Made by a program: the position numbers and the translations under genes. A stretch of DNA of 64,000 bases from Anastatus disparis (taxonomy: Eukaryota; Arthropoda; Insecta; Hymenoptera; Eupelmidae), in the NCBI GenBank assembly GCA_017163975.1, contig JAFFSR010000370.1, forward strand, positions 310,001 to 374,000, in the 5' to 3' direction. Positions 23,861-36,111 of this stretch are shown here, one piece after another. The first letter of the stretch is position 1. Each line of letters opens with the position of its first letter. The notes under the pieces are model-generated. The model worked only from the letters and a program-made list of their open reading frames with translations. It was not told where the DNA came from and searched no databases.

Positions 23861-24970
23861 TTGAAAATAGAATTAAAACCCAGTAACATCGATAGCTTAT
23901 TAAAGAAATTTAAATCCAATGAAGATATAACACAATGTGATCAAGAAGAACAAAATGTAGTGCAGGAATTACAACGGCAAAAGGAAAAAGCCAATGCTTT
24001 AGAAAAGCAATTGATCTTGTTGACAGAACAATTACAAATATTAACAACTCAAATGACGGAAAACAAAAATCCACCACCGCTCCCAAGTGGACCACCTGCA
24101 GTTAGGGACAACAACCCTAGATTAAATGTGCTTCCAGGACTAACACGGGAACATCACCTATTAATACGCGAACTTTTAACAGAAATACGGGAGTGTGACG
24201 GATCAACAGATGTTAGCGCATTTATTGATCAAATTATTCGCGCATCTAGACAACTTAGCTCTGAGCAAGAAATATCAGCGCTTATACGCAAAGTAATAGC
24301 CGTTAAGTTAAAAGGAAAAGCACAAGAAGTAGTTTAGAGAAATCAAGTCACTACAGCGGTGCAACTTAAAGAATGTTTAAATACACATTTCGGAAAATTG
24401 GAACTTGAGTATGACCAATTAGCCGAAATGCGTAATTCTATGCGGCAGAGAACAAATGAAAAGGTAACAGACTACATACAAAGATATAATAACATAAATC
24501 GGCGTATACAGATTTCAATAGATGGCTTAAATGACGATTTTAGAGACATGCATAGAAGTTATGAAAATAAAAACGCAATTTCAAAATTCTAAGAGGATTG
24601 TATCCAGAAGGCTTGCGCTTAGGTGTTCAACAAAATCGACCACACACTCTACCCATCACCTATCAACAAACTTTATACAAAGAAAAGCTCCGGAAAGAAG
24701 ACGAAGAACTTCGAAACAGAAGTCACATTAAGCATGATGAGAGATCTAGAAGAGATAAATATGAAAAATATTCGAGAGGTACAAGCCATTCTAGATATGA
24801 CTCAAGGAATCGCGAGAAACATTCGACACCCGATAAAAATTACATACGTGATAGAAATTTTTAGCGTGAACGACAAGAAAATTATCGATTGGCTAAAAAG
24901 GAAAGTAAACCTACATGCTCTCATTGTAATACAAAATTGTAATTTCAAACATCAAAATGCGCAAAGAGTA
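23861..24970 (+). pseudogene. Gag of the env-bearing Gypsy element (broken)
   Basis: The first frame (23861-24337) has a coiled-coil-like segment and a capsid start (LTREHHLLIRELLTEIRECD, then IDQIIRASRQL). An in-frame TAG at 24335 is followed by continuation in the same frame (24359-24592: NSMRQRTNEKVTDYIQRYNN). Beyond, overlapping arginine-rich frames lead to a CSHCNT zinc-knuckle half near 24915. A leader of about 680 bp (23180-23860) without an ORF precedes it. No full-length product is possible. Confidence 0.6.
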
Positions 24971-25043
24971 AATTTTCGCTTCAATGCCTCGAAGAGCAAA
25001 ACGTATCTAGAGGATCGAAGACCCCACCCGACCGTCAGAACTA

Positions 25044-25364
25044 TTGGGAGGGTCAGGATTGCAAGACGCTATCTTTCCAATAGATGGAAAACACTGGCAT
25101 CTTTGGATGCGACCCTCAGGAACAGGAGGAAAATTATTAAAATTCCTAGTAGACACAGGAGCAGGTATAGCATTCATTAAAGACCTTAATACTTGTAACC
25201 CTATAAAACAACGACCAGAAGAAAGACAAACAATACAGATAGTCAACGGAAATCACACAATGCTGGGTAAATGCAAATTGAATGTTTTTGGAAAAGATTT
25301 TGTATATCACGTTTCAAGCAATAAAATACCCCTCGATGCGGATGGGCTGTTGGGCCGAGGATGA
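25044..25364 (+). pseudogene. Retroviral-type aspartic protease (broken pol)
   Basis: The frame contains KFLVDTGAGIAFI, the D-T/S-G catalytic motif of retropepsins, at about 25140-25180, and a downstream DADGLLGRG flap/ILGxD-like segment. A TGA ends it at 25362 and the pol frame resumes at 25383. It would process Gag-Pol. Confidence 0.65.
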
Positions 25365-25382
25365 CTACAACATTATAAAGCA

Positions 25383-26620
25383 TTGATAGATACAGAAAAC
25401 CAAAACATAAGAATTTTCGATGTAGAAAATAACCCTTTACAATTCACGTTTAATGAAAAACCTGTTTATGTAAATCAAGGCGTTAATCTTATAAAAATAG
25501 ATATAGATATACCAGATGGAGAATACATAATAACCGATCCAAAGGATATAATAACACCAGCAATATATACGGTACGAAATAGAGCTACAACGCTCAACAT
25601 CGTTAATGAATCGGAAAAAGAAATAAAAGTGGATACTAAGATAGAGATAGAAGAATTTCAAGAACAGAAACAAAATATTTATGAAACAATTTTTCTACAG
25701 AAACAAGTATTTAACAAACAAATATTTATGACAGAAAAGTATCGTCGTGACAAACTTATTATAGACAATACGCGTACATCACCTTTACCAAGAGAACAGG
25801 CATTAGCAATACAAATATTAGTTAAAGAATATAATGATATCTTTCAACTAGAATGAGATAATGCACCATCACTCAAGAATATGTATCACCGTATAGATTT
25901 AACAATAAATCAACCAATTGTTTTAAAATTATATCGACACTCATCATCGTTACATAAGGAAATAGACAGACAAATAGAAAAATTTAAAAACGAAGGTATT
26001 ATAACAAAGTCAAATTCGCCTTTTGTTTCACCTGTTTGGTGTGTTCCAAAGAAAATGGATGCTTCAGGAATACAAAAATATAGAGTCGTAATAGACTTTA
26101 AAAAATTAAATGAATACACACTCCAAGAGAACTACCCGTTGCCGTCAATAAATGATATCCTTGATCAGTTGGGAGGTATGAGATACTTTTCTGCATTTGA
26201 CTTAGCCTCAGGTTTTTATCAAGTACCGGTTTTACCAGAACACAGAGAGCGTACTGCATTTTCTACTTATAAAGGGCATTGTGAATTTAAACAAATGCCA
26301 ATGGGCCGTAAAAACGCATCTGCTACATTTCAAAGAATAATGAATTTAAAATTACAAGGATTAATAGCCACTATTTGTTTCGTATATTTAGATGACATTA
26401 TAGTATACTCAAAAACCTTTGAAGAACATTTAAAGAACTTACAGATATTATTTGATCGACTTCGAATTGCAGGCTTAAAACTGTAACCTGATAAATGCAA
26501 ATATGTAAAACCAGAACTTGAATATTTAGAACATCTCATCGCAGAGAAAGGAGTATATCCTAACCCAAATAAATTAGAATGTATAAGAAATTATAAACAA
26601 CCTTCCAATCAAAAGTAAAG
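25383..26620 (+). pseudogene. Gypsy reverse transcriptase (truncated)
   Basis: After an N-terminal linker (25383-25856) and a TGA, the 25881-26486 frame carries the RT core: RVVIDFKKLN, FSAFDLASGFYQVPV, KQMPMGRKNASATFQ and the catalytic YLDDII box near 26390. A further stop at 26484 precedes the thumb (26487-26620). The sequence then jumps to the integrase linker: the RNase H domain is absent, indicating an internal deletion near 26630. Confidence 0.7.
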
Positions 26621-26661
26621 TTTTAAAGGTAATACTGTCTAAATACACAAAGGGACAAATA

Positions 26662-27775
26662 TTGGAACTCAGACGTTTTAATAGAAAGAAATTCTTCGAT
26701 GCTACAGACCATTTAAAAACTATAGCAGCCAAAAGAGGTATGAAGGAGACAACACTTGTATACTTTCGGACAGAAAAGGAACTTAAATATGGAAAGAAAG
26801 AAATAAAACAAGCATGTAAAGGAGACATTATACTAACTCCAAATGAAGAATTAATACGATCACCAATAAATTATTTACGTAGTCATGACCCTGATTATAA
26901 AAGAGAAATTATAGAATTAAGAAATTTTGATGACGCTTCGGCTCAAGATTTATTATCAAAACTTGCTCGTTTTCCAAGAAGAATACGAATTAAGAGTCTA
27001 GCACAGACTCATGTGAATTGTGAAAAGACTAGAAAAACATTAATAGCAAGAGCCCATAGCGAAGCTCATTGGGCTTATGATAAAACTATGTTCCAGCTGC
27101 GTAAATATTGTTGGAAAACAAAAGCAGAAGAGCTTAGAAATCGGATCGACACTTGCGAATATTGTGCGGAAAGAAATTTTAACAGCAGATTTTAGGCTCC
27201 AGGCACTATCATAAACGCGCCAAAAGAAATCAACGAATTACGGTATGTAGATTATGCTGAAAAAAAGAGAATAAAATTACTTTTTACTATAGAAGCGCTT
27301 TCACGATATGCTAAAGTTTATCAATTGAAAAATCTAGATCAAATTACACAATCTATGGAAGATTTAATGAGTGAACGGGGAATACGAAAGAAAATAAAAG
27401 TGACAACGCAGCTACGTTTACATGAAGGGCATTTCAAAATTTATTAGAAGAACATAAAATAGAATATATACCAACAACTCCATTACATTCACAATCAAAC
27501 GGTATAGTAGAAAGGCTTATAGGGACCTTAAAGAAAAAAATAATTGGAGCAGTTTCAAACAATAAAAGCTTTTACCCAATCATTACCGCTTATAATAGAA
27601 CAATACACCCTACTACAAAATATATACCTTATGAATTATTCTTTGGACGAATCTTACCTAAAGAAAATTGGAACCATGACAAGTCAAACTCACTAAATAA
27701 ACGACTGGAAGAAAATACAAAGAAAGCAAAAGAAGCAAGAGAAAATATACAAAGACAAAAAAAATGAATAAAAAC
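26662..27775 (+). pseudogene. Gypsy integrase (broken)
   Basis: 26662-27195 ends in an HHCC zinc-binding domain (HVNCEKTRKTLIARAHSEAH, then CEYCAERNF) closed by a TAG. From about 27280 a second frame shows core pieces (IEALSRYAKVYQL, then TPLHSQSNGIVERLIGTLK with the catalytic glutamate) separated by a frameshift near 27440. A lysine-rich tail ends at 27775. The aspartates of the DDE triad are not both intact. Confidence 0.65.
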
Positions 27776-27967
27776 ACAGTAGATAACAAACTTCAAGAAT
27801 CAACCCACAACCAGGGGATAGGGGAAATTTTAGAACATCACGCGGATTTATAGGGCCAGCAACAATTCTCACAGTCAATAATAAAAGTCATACCGTCCAG
27901 CTTTTATTTAAAACTAAAATTCTCATGCGACATTTTAATGAGATCACGCTTATCTTGAATCCCTTCT

Positions 27968-29812
27968 TTGTTACAGATGAAGGCGATAATCATATTAACA
28001 GTCATGTTGATTGACACATTTCATCACTGCAAAGCAGACATAGAAATTACACCAGCTAATATACCAGTATTACAGAAAAATTACGCAACTGCTTATGTGT
28101 TCGAAGATACTTGGACTATTGTTAACTACATAAATCTTACATCCCTTATACAAAATAAAATAGACATGTAAAACAGATTAATAAGAATCAAAGAAGTATG
28201 TAATAACGTTCACTGTACTGCAAAAGATTTCATAATGCATCAAGAAAAACGTCTAAATAAACTATTCGCAAGATTATCGTTATTTTTACATTCAGAGCGC
28301 AAAAAAAAGAAGAAAGGACTATTCAACTTTGTAGGAACAGCCAGCAAATTCTTATTTGGTATCTTAAACTCTGATGATGCCGATTCTATAAATCAAGAGA
28401 TAGACAAGCTATATAAACATACTGAAGACTCGCTAGTAGCAATTAAAAATCAAACATTGTATATGAAAGAGACCTTTGATTCATTTACAAAAGAATCCTA
28501 TATATTTAAAGAAAATAAAGATAAATTAATAAACTGGAGTCTTGGAATATCAACAATGCTTAACAATTATCAAGGCAATCAAATTGTATTACTTAGTCTG
28601 CAAGAAATTGATGCATCGCTAGAGGAGTATGAGGCTTATATAACAGACCTATTCAATTCTATAAATATAGCGAGAAATGGAATATTATCACCTGCATTAT
28701 TAAAACCTGAAATTTTAATAAATGGTCTACAAAGTTCATATAAAAAGCAGCAATACGATGATAAGTTAATAACACCGACAATGAAAAATTATTTTTTAAT
28801 ATTATAAGTTATGACGTTTACATCATACATTAAGACATACGGACTCATAATAGTTACTAAATATCCCATTATCCACAATTATCCGTACAAAATCATTAAA
28901 TACGAACCTTTACCTATCGAAAGACGGTTTGGGAACACGGCAATAATAGACATAATCAATCAATATGTACTAACAACCTATGACATATCAAAATATACGA
29001 CCTTATCGAGTATAAATGGTTTAATCAATTTGGCAATGCGAAAATATGTAAACTACAAATTTTACCTACGCTAATAGACTCATTATCCGTATTCATTAGG
29101 TAGAATATTATCAAATGACACGAGCAAATGTAAAGAACATTATTTCTCTTTAACTCATGATTTTGTGAAGCGTATAGAAAATTATAGATTTCATATTGTA
29201 CTTATAAAAGAAATGTTATTCAGCGTATTTTGTAAAAACTATAAGAAAGATATAACGATATCACAGGCTAGTATTGTAAAGCTTGATGATAAATGTTTTA
29301 TATCAAATACTGCATATTATTTACATACTTCGCATGACTCTACTACATATACAACCACACTTTTAAACTTAACACTTAATAAACTATATGAAGATGATTT
29401 GAATATAACTCTTCCTTTATTGGCGTTTTCAGAACTTGACCTCGGCAGTCTAAGAAGTCATGCTTACAACCTAGAACAGATACAAGACGAAATTGAAAGA
29501 CGAAATCATTCTTTTATTTCAACTGCAATAGATTATCTTCATTATTCGGGATGCGTAGCTCTCTCTATGATTGCTGCCTTTATCGGGTATAAATTAAACA
29601 TACACAAAGTAATAATAATCAGTTCTTATCTTTGGGCAAGATTAAATAATTTTTGTTGTTGTCACACTAGACGACTCGAACCTACAGTAACTTACAACCA
29701 TTGTGCCAACATTACCACCGTTCCAAATGTTTCCTCAATACAACCTTCAGTATCCTCTTCTTATACACCCAAAACTCACCTGATTCCTTCATCATTTGAC
29801 AATTTACTGTAA
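27968..29812 (+). pseudogene. F-like envelope glycoprotein of the errantivirus-like element (broken)
   Basis: Four frames in order. 27968-28171 starts with a signal-peptide-like leader. 28235-28807 carries a basic cleavage-like cluster (RKKKKKG) followed by a hydrophobic LFNFVGTASKFLFG segment and coiled coil, the arrangement of baculovirus-F-like fusion proteins. 28811-29074 continues the ectodomain. 29165-29812 has a membrane segment (VALSMIAAFIGYKL) and a cysteine-rich cytoplasmic tail. Stops or frameshifts at about 28169, 28805 and 29072-29165 abolish a complete product. Confidence 0.65.
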
Positions 29813-29833
29813 TTTTTTCGGGACGAAAAATTT

Positions 29834-29911
29834 TAAGGAAGGGCGTGTAAACAAAGACAAACATTCATAGCACATTCATACTTATATTCATCTTGCACAT
29901 TATAGTTCCTT
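29834..29911 (+). repeat. Polypurine tract and truncated 3' LTR
   Basis: AAGGAAGGG (29838-29846) precedes TGTAAACAAAGAC, the same start as the 5' LTR. Identity to the 5' LTR lasts about 65 bp with one or two differences, then stops abruptly near 29910, where transposase-derived sequence begins. Confidence 0.65.
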
Positions 29912-29917
29912 ATTCTT

Positions 29918-30742
29918 TTCAGACATAGTTCCTTATTTAGAAGAACTTGGTTTCAAGGCCTGCCTTAAAAGGACAGAGACCAACCTCGCTACATCTGAGG
30001 CGAATCTATCTCGTGTGGGTAGTAGAAGCCATTCATGGAATCTTGGGAAAAAAAATATAAGCTTCTCCATTATCAAATTGATAACAAACTTTTACCAAAA
30101 ATTGGTTTGTATTGCAGAATTACGTGTTTTCTTAATAATCGATTTGGTAAACAATTAAACTGCAATCAAAATGAAGATGGATTACAAGATATAATCATTG
30201 ACAGAATGTTGAATTCTAATGAAGAGGAAAATACCTTAGTAGTTGAAGCAGAGTCAGCGAGATGGTCTAGACGTAGCTCTACAACCACTAAGTTAACCTC
30301 TCAAGAAATAATCGATTTTCCAGAGATGACAGAAAGAGATCTTAGAATTTTTTTTTCAGGAACTTATCAGTTAGGTCAAGCCATACGTTATTTGGCTGAG
30401 TTATTAGATGATTCAGATAATATTAATTTAGAGTATATCAAACTGACTCCTAATATAATTAAAGTCTTAGTAAGATCAAGACATAGAAACAGAAAAACTT
30501 ATAAATGTTATATAGAATACAAACCTAACTCAGTTAGCTATGGAGGCATTTTGCGCCATACCTGCGACTGTGCTAATGGTTTACGGACAGTTGGCTCCTG
30601 TTCTCACATAGCAGCCGTTATTTATTACCTTAGTAATGCTAGATATAAATCAAGAATAAGTAAACCAGCGACAATTCTTTCTGAAATATTTTCTACTTCA
30701 GACATTGATCCAGTCATAGATGAAGACAGTGATGAAGATTAA
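29918..30742 (+). pseudogene. DDE_Tnp_4 / SWIM-domain transposase remnant
   Basis: 29930-30030 translates (with frame changes) to ACLKRTETNLATSEANLSRV and VEAIHGILGK, resembling the C-terminal end of DDE_Tnp_4 transposases of Harbinger/ISL2EU-like elements. After a frameshift in an A-rich run near 30050, an open frame (30035-30742, 235 codons) contains FFSGTYQLGQAIRYLAE and a SWIM zinc finger (CDCANGLRTVGSCSHIAAV, CxCx(n)CxH) and ends in acidic residues. The N-terminal catalytic part is missing. Confidence 0.6.
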
Positions 30743-32140
30743 AATTATTTCGTATATTTAAACAAATTATAATTATAAGCTTCTTCAAAACTTCCACGAT
30801 TCTCAGTTTAATTTAACAATTATCAATTAATAAATACATAATTCAATATTTTAATAAAAAAAAGATTTAATTTTTTTAATGGATTCAATGTTATTTTCAT
30901 TTCCTTTTTACGAATACTTATCTATCTTCGGCAAATAATGTAATTTTATAGCACTGAGTAGCATTGATCTGCATTTATGTCACACCTAGCCGTGTCATAA
31001 GTAGTCCATTATTTCACCGTGCCTATCAGCCTTCCTACGCTCGGCAATAACCGCACGGTGCATAATTACACTGCTAATGCTATGGACAGGCGTAACAGCG
31101 GATTTATGCTAGTAAGTGTTCTAAAAAATCGTATGATACTCGTAATATAAATTGCCTATATTGCACGACGTGAATTATCACCCTCGCTTCACTCAGGTGC
31201 TAATACACTTCGTGCCATGATAGGCAATTTGTCACTTGCATCATAATGTACTAATATTTGTTCTCATACGTCTAGATCTTTATAAAATCCATTATAATAC
31301 TTTTCAATCTATCTGCTTTTCAAAAAGATCATTATTTATTAACTTTTCAGGTAACATCCCTAATAAGAAGCAAAAACTTTTAAAAAACAGATTTTTATCT
31401 ACTTTTGACTGCTGCGCATCTAAACATGCATTAAATGAAAGTATTTTAAAGTTTCTCATCATAACACAACCTTTCTATCGAACAATCAATATTAAAAAAA
31501 ATGTTTTTAATGCGATTACAAATATTTATAAATGTATTGAATAATAATTTAATATGAAGTATCTCTGGGTTCAAAGTAATATGCTGTCTATTATGGTTAT
31601 AAGTAAAATAATAGTAATTTTTAAAGCACTTGATCTGCATCCAAATGCATCTGAAAACACATTTCGATGTGTAAAAAACTATTTTTCGCCTACACAATCA
31701 CTGTTTTTTGCGGTCAAGTCCCCAAATATAGTGAAAAATGCAATAAAAATCGTTTTTTTCAACTTTTGAGTATGACGCACCTTGAAATTTATAATTCTGA
31801 TTCCGTCATTCGAAAGAGCGGAAAAAAATACAAAAAAAATAGTTTAAAAGTTTAGCCAAATAAGTTTACGAAATAGATCCCGAATAATGAAACGTAAAAC
31901 GAGGTCGCAAAAGCTCATTTTTTAACGAGAGAGTTTGAAAAAAATTAGGAATATTCGGAGTTTATAAAAACTCCCGCATGCAAATTTTCAGATCGTTTTA
32001 AGCAATATTTGGTCAGAAATACGAAAAAATCAAAAATCACGTTTTTGAGGTTATATAGTGAAAAGAGGGGTATAGAGGTCTAAGCATTTGGCTAAGGAGT
32101 TTTTTTTATATGACCTTTCGAGTGGAAAAGCCTGTTTATC
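30743..32140. other. AT-rich non-coding stretch
   Basis: No gene is recognisable. 31151-31230 is a small hairpin (ATTGCCTAT..GCACGA with its complement). Short open frames between 31236 and 31855 have no family features and are AT-biased. Confidence 0.5.
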
Positions 32141-33930
32141 AAAACCGCTGTGGGCAATTTTTACATGCTTATCCCTCTAGAGCCTTTTAGAGCAAATCTA
32201 TCAAGTAGTTTACGTAAAATTGAAAAAAAAAATAAAAAAATAAAAAAAAAAAATATTTTTCAATTTTTTAAAATTAAAACTACGCTAAGGAAATCGGTTT
32301 TTAAAAAGTCATACTTCTTTTGCAGTTGCAAATAATTCCCATGCCAATTTTAAAGCCAATTTATCAAGTAATTTACGTAAAATACAAAATAAATAAAAAA
32401 TCGAAAATTTTTTTTAAATTCTTAAAATGGCTCTATAAAAAAAACTACTTTATGAATACCAATTTTCAATAGCTTTCCGTCTACTTATTCAAAAACATAG
32501 ATGGTATGCAAAATTTGAAGCAAATCCATCAAGTAATTTTCGAGATATAATTGGCTAAATAAATAACATTTTCTTTTCAAAATTTCTTTTTCAAAATTTT
32601 AAAAATGCTCTAAAAGTAAAACTACCCTATGAAAATCAATTTTGGAAAATTTCCCTCCTTTTGGCAGTTGCAAATAATTTCCCTGCAAATTTTAGAACTA
32701 ATCTATCGAGTACTTTACGTCAAATAAAAAAAATAAGAAATAAGGAATCGAAATTTTTTTTTAAATCTTTAAAATTTTCTAAAATGGTAACCACTCTAAG
32801 AAAATTAGTTTTTAAAAGCTTATTTTTTTCAGACAGCGAATTAATTGTACTGAAGTTTTGGAGAAAATTTATAGTATGGTTTACGCAAAATAAAAGATAA
32901 ATGAAAAATAAAAGTTTTCAAAATACTCTAAAATCAAAACTGCTCTAAAAAAATTAGTTTTCCAAAGCTTGTTGTCTTCAGACAGTAGCGAATAACTTGC
33001 ATACAAATTTTGGATCAAATATATTAAATGGTTTTCGTAAAATAGAAAAAAAATCAAAAATAAAAATTATTAAAAAAATTTTAAAAATGCTTTAAAATTA
33101 ACAGTGCGCTAAGAAAATCAGTTTCCAAAAGTTTTTCTTCTTTTGGCAGTCGAAAATAAGTTCCATACAAATTTTCAAGCAAATTCTTCGAGTAGTTAAC
33201 GTAAAATACAAAAAAAATGAAAAAATTTGTAGAGTTCAGTGGAGTAGTAGCTAAGGCGCGTGACTCGTATTCCCGTTGGCGTGGGATCAATTCCCTGTCT
33301 GGTCGCTTTTTCGCTGTCTCTGCCGTGGGCTGACACCACGTTAAATAATACGTCAAATTGTGTTGTTTTAAAAATGAATTTCTATGTGTTAAAAAGGGCA
33401 GTAATGCCCGTAGATATAATAAATAAAATAAAATAAAATCGAAATTTTTTTTAAATTACTAAAATGGCTATAAAATTAAAACTACGCTAAGAAAACCAAT
33501 TCTCGATAGCTTTCGCACCGGTTGATCGAAAAATTGAATTGAATGGAAAATTTGAAGTAAATTCATCGAGTAGTTTTTAAGATTTTATTGGCTTAATAAA
33601 TATAAACATTTTTTTCAAAAATTTCAAAATGCTCTAAAATTAAAACTAAGCTAAGAAAATCAGTTTTCAGGAATTTATTTTATTTGGGCAATCGCAAATA
33701 ATTTCCATGCAAATTCTGAAGCAAATTCATCGAGTAGTAAACGAAAAAAACCAAAAAAATGAAAAATCGAAATTTTTTTTTTTCTGATAAACGACTCTAA
33801 AATTAAAACTACGCTAGAAGAACCAATTATCAATAGCTTTCCAGCAAGTTAGCCAAAAAATAAATTTCATGCAATATTAGAAGCAAATCCATCCAGTAGT
33901 TTTCGAGATACAATTTACTAACTGACTTCA
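32141..33930. repeat. Diverged tandem satellite, period about 170 bp
   Basis: A core word of the form CAAATYYATCRAGTAGTTTAC recurs near 32190, 32360, 32523, 32698, 32870, 33015, 33180, 33550, 33722 and 33885. Spacing is 145-175 bp, and the single 370-bp gap contains an inserted SINE of about 200 bp. Each unit also has AAAACTACGCTAAGAAAAT and TTTTGGCAGTTGCAAATAA blocks. Units are about 70-80% alike by eye. Two more units lie at 48130-48416. The array ends in CA/CG dinucleotide repeats (33931-34010). Confidence 0.75.
33236..33440 (+). repeat. tRNA-derived SINE inserted in the satellite
   Basis: The A-box-like TAGTAGCTAAGGCGCGTG and B-box-like GGGATCAATTCCC are followed by a body and an (ATAAA)n tail at 33418-33438. 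The satellite period is interrupted by exactly this length. Confidence 0.6.
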
Positions 33931-34145
33931 TACACACACACATACGCGCGCGTACGCACACACACACACACACAAACACGCACGCACACACACTCATACA
34001 GACATTTTCTGGAAACCACTTTTTTCGACTTTCTGAGTTAAATATGTACAAACTAATGAAAAAATAGAGAAAAAATTTTTTATTGATACAATGCTTTCTC
34101 TTTGAGAAAGCACCCGCAATGTCATGTTTATTCTCTTTTTTATAT

Positions 34146-35484
34146 TTATTCAAAGCATCCAACATAAGTTTGAGGTTCTCGCAATAAACGCAAAGACTTT
34201 GGTCTTAAAGCATAAAATATTGATTTACCGATTTTTGTTTTAATTTCAGGATTTTCTTCTATAAATAATTGATATATTTCTCTTATGCTTCGCGTAAGAA
34301 AGCGTTTAACTTTTTTAGTTTTTAAACCATTTTCTTTAACAGATATTGTGTTACTTCTATTTGCACTTTAACGGCAGGCCGGAGTAGAATCTGATACCGA
34401 CCGAGTAACAATTGAGTTGTTTGTTATTTACTCAAGTATTAATCGGTGTATCTTCAAATTAAAGGTTGAGCGCAATAGATATTATTATTATGAACATCTA
34501 TGCACAACAAAAAAAAAATCTACCGTTTTGTTTTTGAGAAAAGTAAGTAACGCCGAAGTAAAAGTTTATGTTTATAATATTTTCGCGTTACTTACTTTTC
34601 TCAAAAACAAAGCAAAAGATTTTTTTCTTCTTGTGCATAAATATTTGTAATAATAATATCTATTGCGCTTAACCTTCAATTTGCAGATTCACCGATTAAT
34701 ACTTGTATAAATAACAAAAATCTCAATTAGACAAGGACAGCGGATCCGGCCTACTCTTAACAAGAAGAATTGAAATCATCGTTCAAATAATAATTTTTTA
34801 CTTTCGTTATAATTTCACTATCCAAAGAATGGCCCCAATATCTTGCTTGATCAATCCTATAAATAGTTACATTTGATAAAACTGATAATAAATAATTTTT
34901 GAAAATGTTGCTTGGTATAAGATTCAATAACCGCACTTTCTCAAGAAAATTTGAACAATTATCTAAAGTAATTTTAATATTTTCGAGCCATTTATCATAT
35001 ATTTCACATTCGTTATTTTCATTTAATGTTGGCGAATCTGTTATATCGTAGACTTTCATAACTTACTTGCTATTTGTGAATCAAATGCATCGTTTATTTG
35101 TTTTTTTTTTCGAAGGACATAGGATTGTTGCATTTTTATATTGATATTCTGAGACATTTTGATTGGTGAAATTTTTAATTCCAAATTACTTAAAGTCTGA
35201 TTGAACTGTTCTACCACAGCCTCACTATAAAAAACTTCTTCCGAAGATTGTTGACTGCTTGAGGTAGATGAAATAGGTGTATTTTCACTTCATCTAAAAA
35301 TATTCTGTAACATGAAGGACATACTTTATCCTCTCTAGAAAAAAGTATTCGGATACAAGCGCTTCAAAGACTCCGTTAGATCACCTAATTCTTTAAACGG
35401 ATTTTTGGAGCAATCGTAAATAAATTTTTTGTGCCTTTCTTTCAAATCCTTGCTCTTAGTCTTAGCAAGCAGTGATGCCATCAT
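34146..35484 (-). pseudogene. Unnamed transposon-type protein gene split by a MITE
   Basis: Read on the - strand: ATG at 35484, a basic helix, an in-frame TAG at 35335-35337, a CPSCYRIF half-finger, a frame change near 35290, then an S/T/Q-rich part and a GTAAGT donor-like site near 35062. The 34757-35059 frame follows with KVRLLNLIPSNIFKNYLLSV and YYLNDDF. After the MITE (34372-34756) the reading continues at 34146-34370 with REIYQLFIEENPEIK and FYALRPKSL. This order resembles a multicopy family of unknown function in insect and cnidarian genomes that I recall but cannot name. Two stops and the insertion make it dead. Confidence 0.5.
34372..34756. mobile_element. TTAA foldback MITE, copy 2
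   Basis: 385 bp, the same length and palindromic layout as 6404-6788, with TTAA at 34368-34371 and 34757-34760. Its ends read GGCAGGCCGGAG and CCGGCCTACTC. It lies inside the transposon protein gene, whose homology resumes on the other side. Confidence 0.8.
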
Positions 35485-35707
35485 AACTTCGGTTTTAATT
35501 GATAAAAAAATTTGATCGAGAGTTCATTTAAAAGATTTTTGTTAATATTTTTGATAAATCAATAAATAAATATAAAAGTTCATTTTCTTCTATTTTAAAT
35601 AATCTAGGTGAACAGAGCTGCCAATAAGGATTTGTAATTGTTTTTATTAAAATAAAATTATTTAAGATATCATGCCTGAGTTTAAGCTTGAAAAAAATCA
35701 AATTTAA

Positions 35708-36105
35708 GAGACCGCCGTATCTCTCTGTCCTTTTTTAATTGAAAAATTAATTTTTTTTTGCAAAAACTAACAGTTAAAGGCAAAAATAGAGATGATTTCG
35801 ATTTGTATAATAAAAATTAATAGTTTCTTTGATGAAGATATATTAATTTCATCATTTTATTATCTAAAAAAGTTATCAAATTAGAGATTGGAAGCAGAAA
35901 ATACAATTTTTAAGTTATTTCAACTTTTCTAGAAAACGAAGCAATGAAATTAATTTATTTCCATCAAAGAAAATTTGCTCTTTATTATATACGAATCGAA
36001 ACTTCTAATTTCTGCCTAAAGTAAACAATTTTTATAAAAAAAAAAATTAAACTGAGTCGGTCAAACAGCTATCTGCATCGGTGTACGGCAATCTCTCAAA
36101 TGTAG
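35708..36105. mobile_element. Decayed TTAA element, GAG(A/G)-end family
   Basis: TTAA at 35704-35707 precedes GAGACCGCCGTATCTCTC, similar to the ends at 38641 and 47051. An inner AACTTTTC.AGAAAACGAAGCAATGAAAT segment is shared with the right part of the 38641-41904 element. The right end is uncertain. Confidence 0.4.
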
Positions 36106-36111
36106 TGATAA

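Larger units (their letters stand above)
22539..29911 (+). mobile_element. Env-bearing Gypsy/errantivirus-like element, decayed
   Basis: Order: 5' LTR, tRNA-Leu primer site, gag, protease, reverse transcriptase, integrase, env, polypurine tract and the first part of a 3' LTR. Every coding block is interrupted and RNase H is missing, so the copy is defective. The 3' LTR is cut after about 65 bp at a junction with a DDE transposase remnant. The three-gene layout with an F-like env is that of insect errantiviruses; that class is inferred. Confidence 0.8.

Noticed and set aside
32141..33930. Regularly spaced repeats considered as a CRISPR-like array
   Set aside because: The DNA is eukaryotic, units are about 170 bp and diverged throughout, and there are no short identical repeats with unique spacers.
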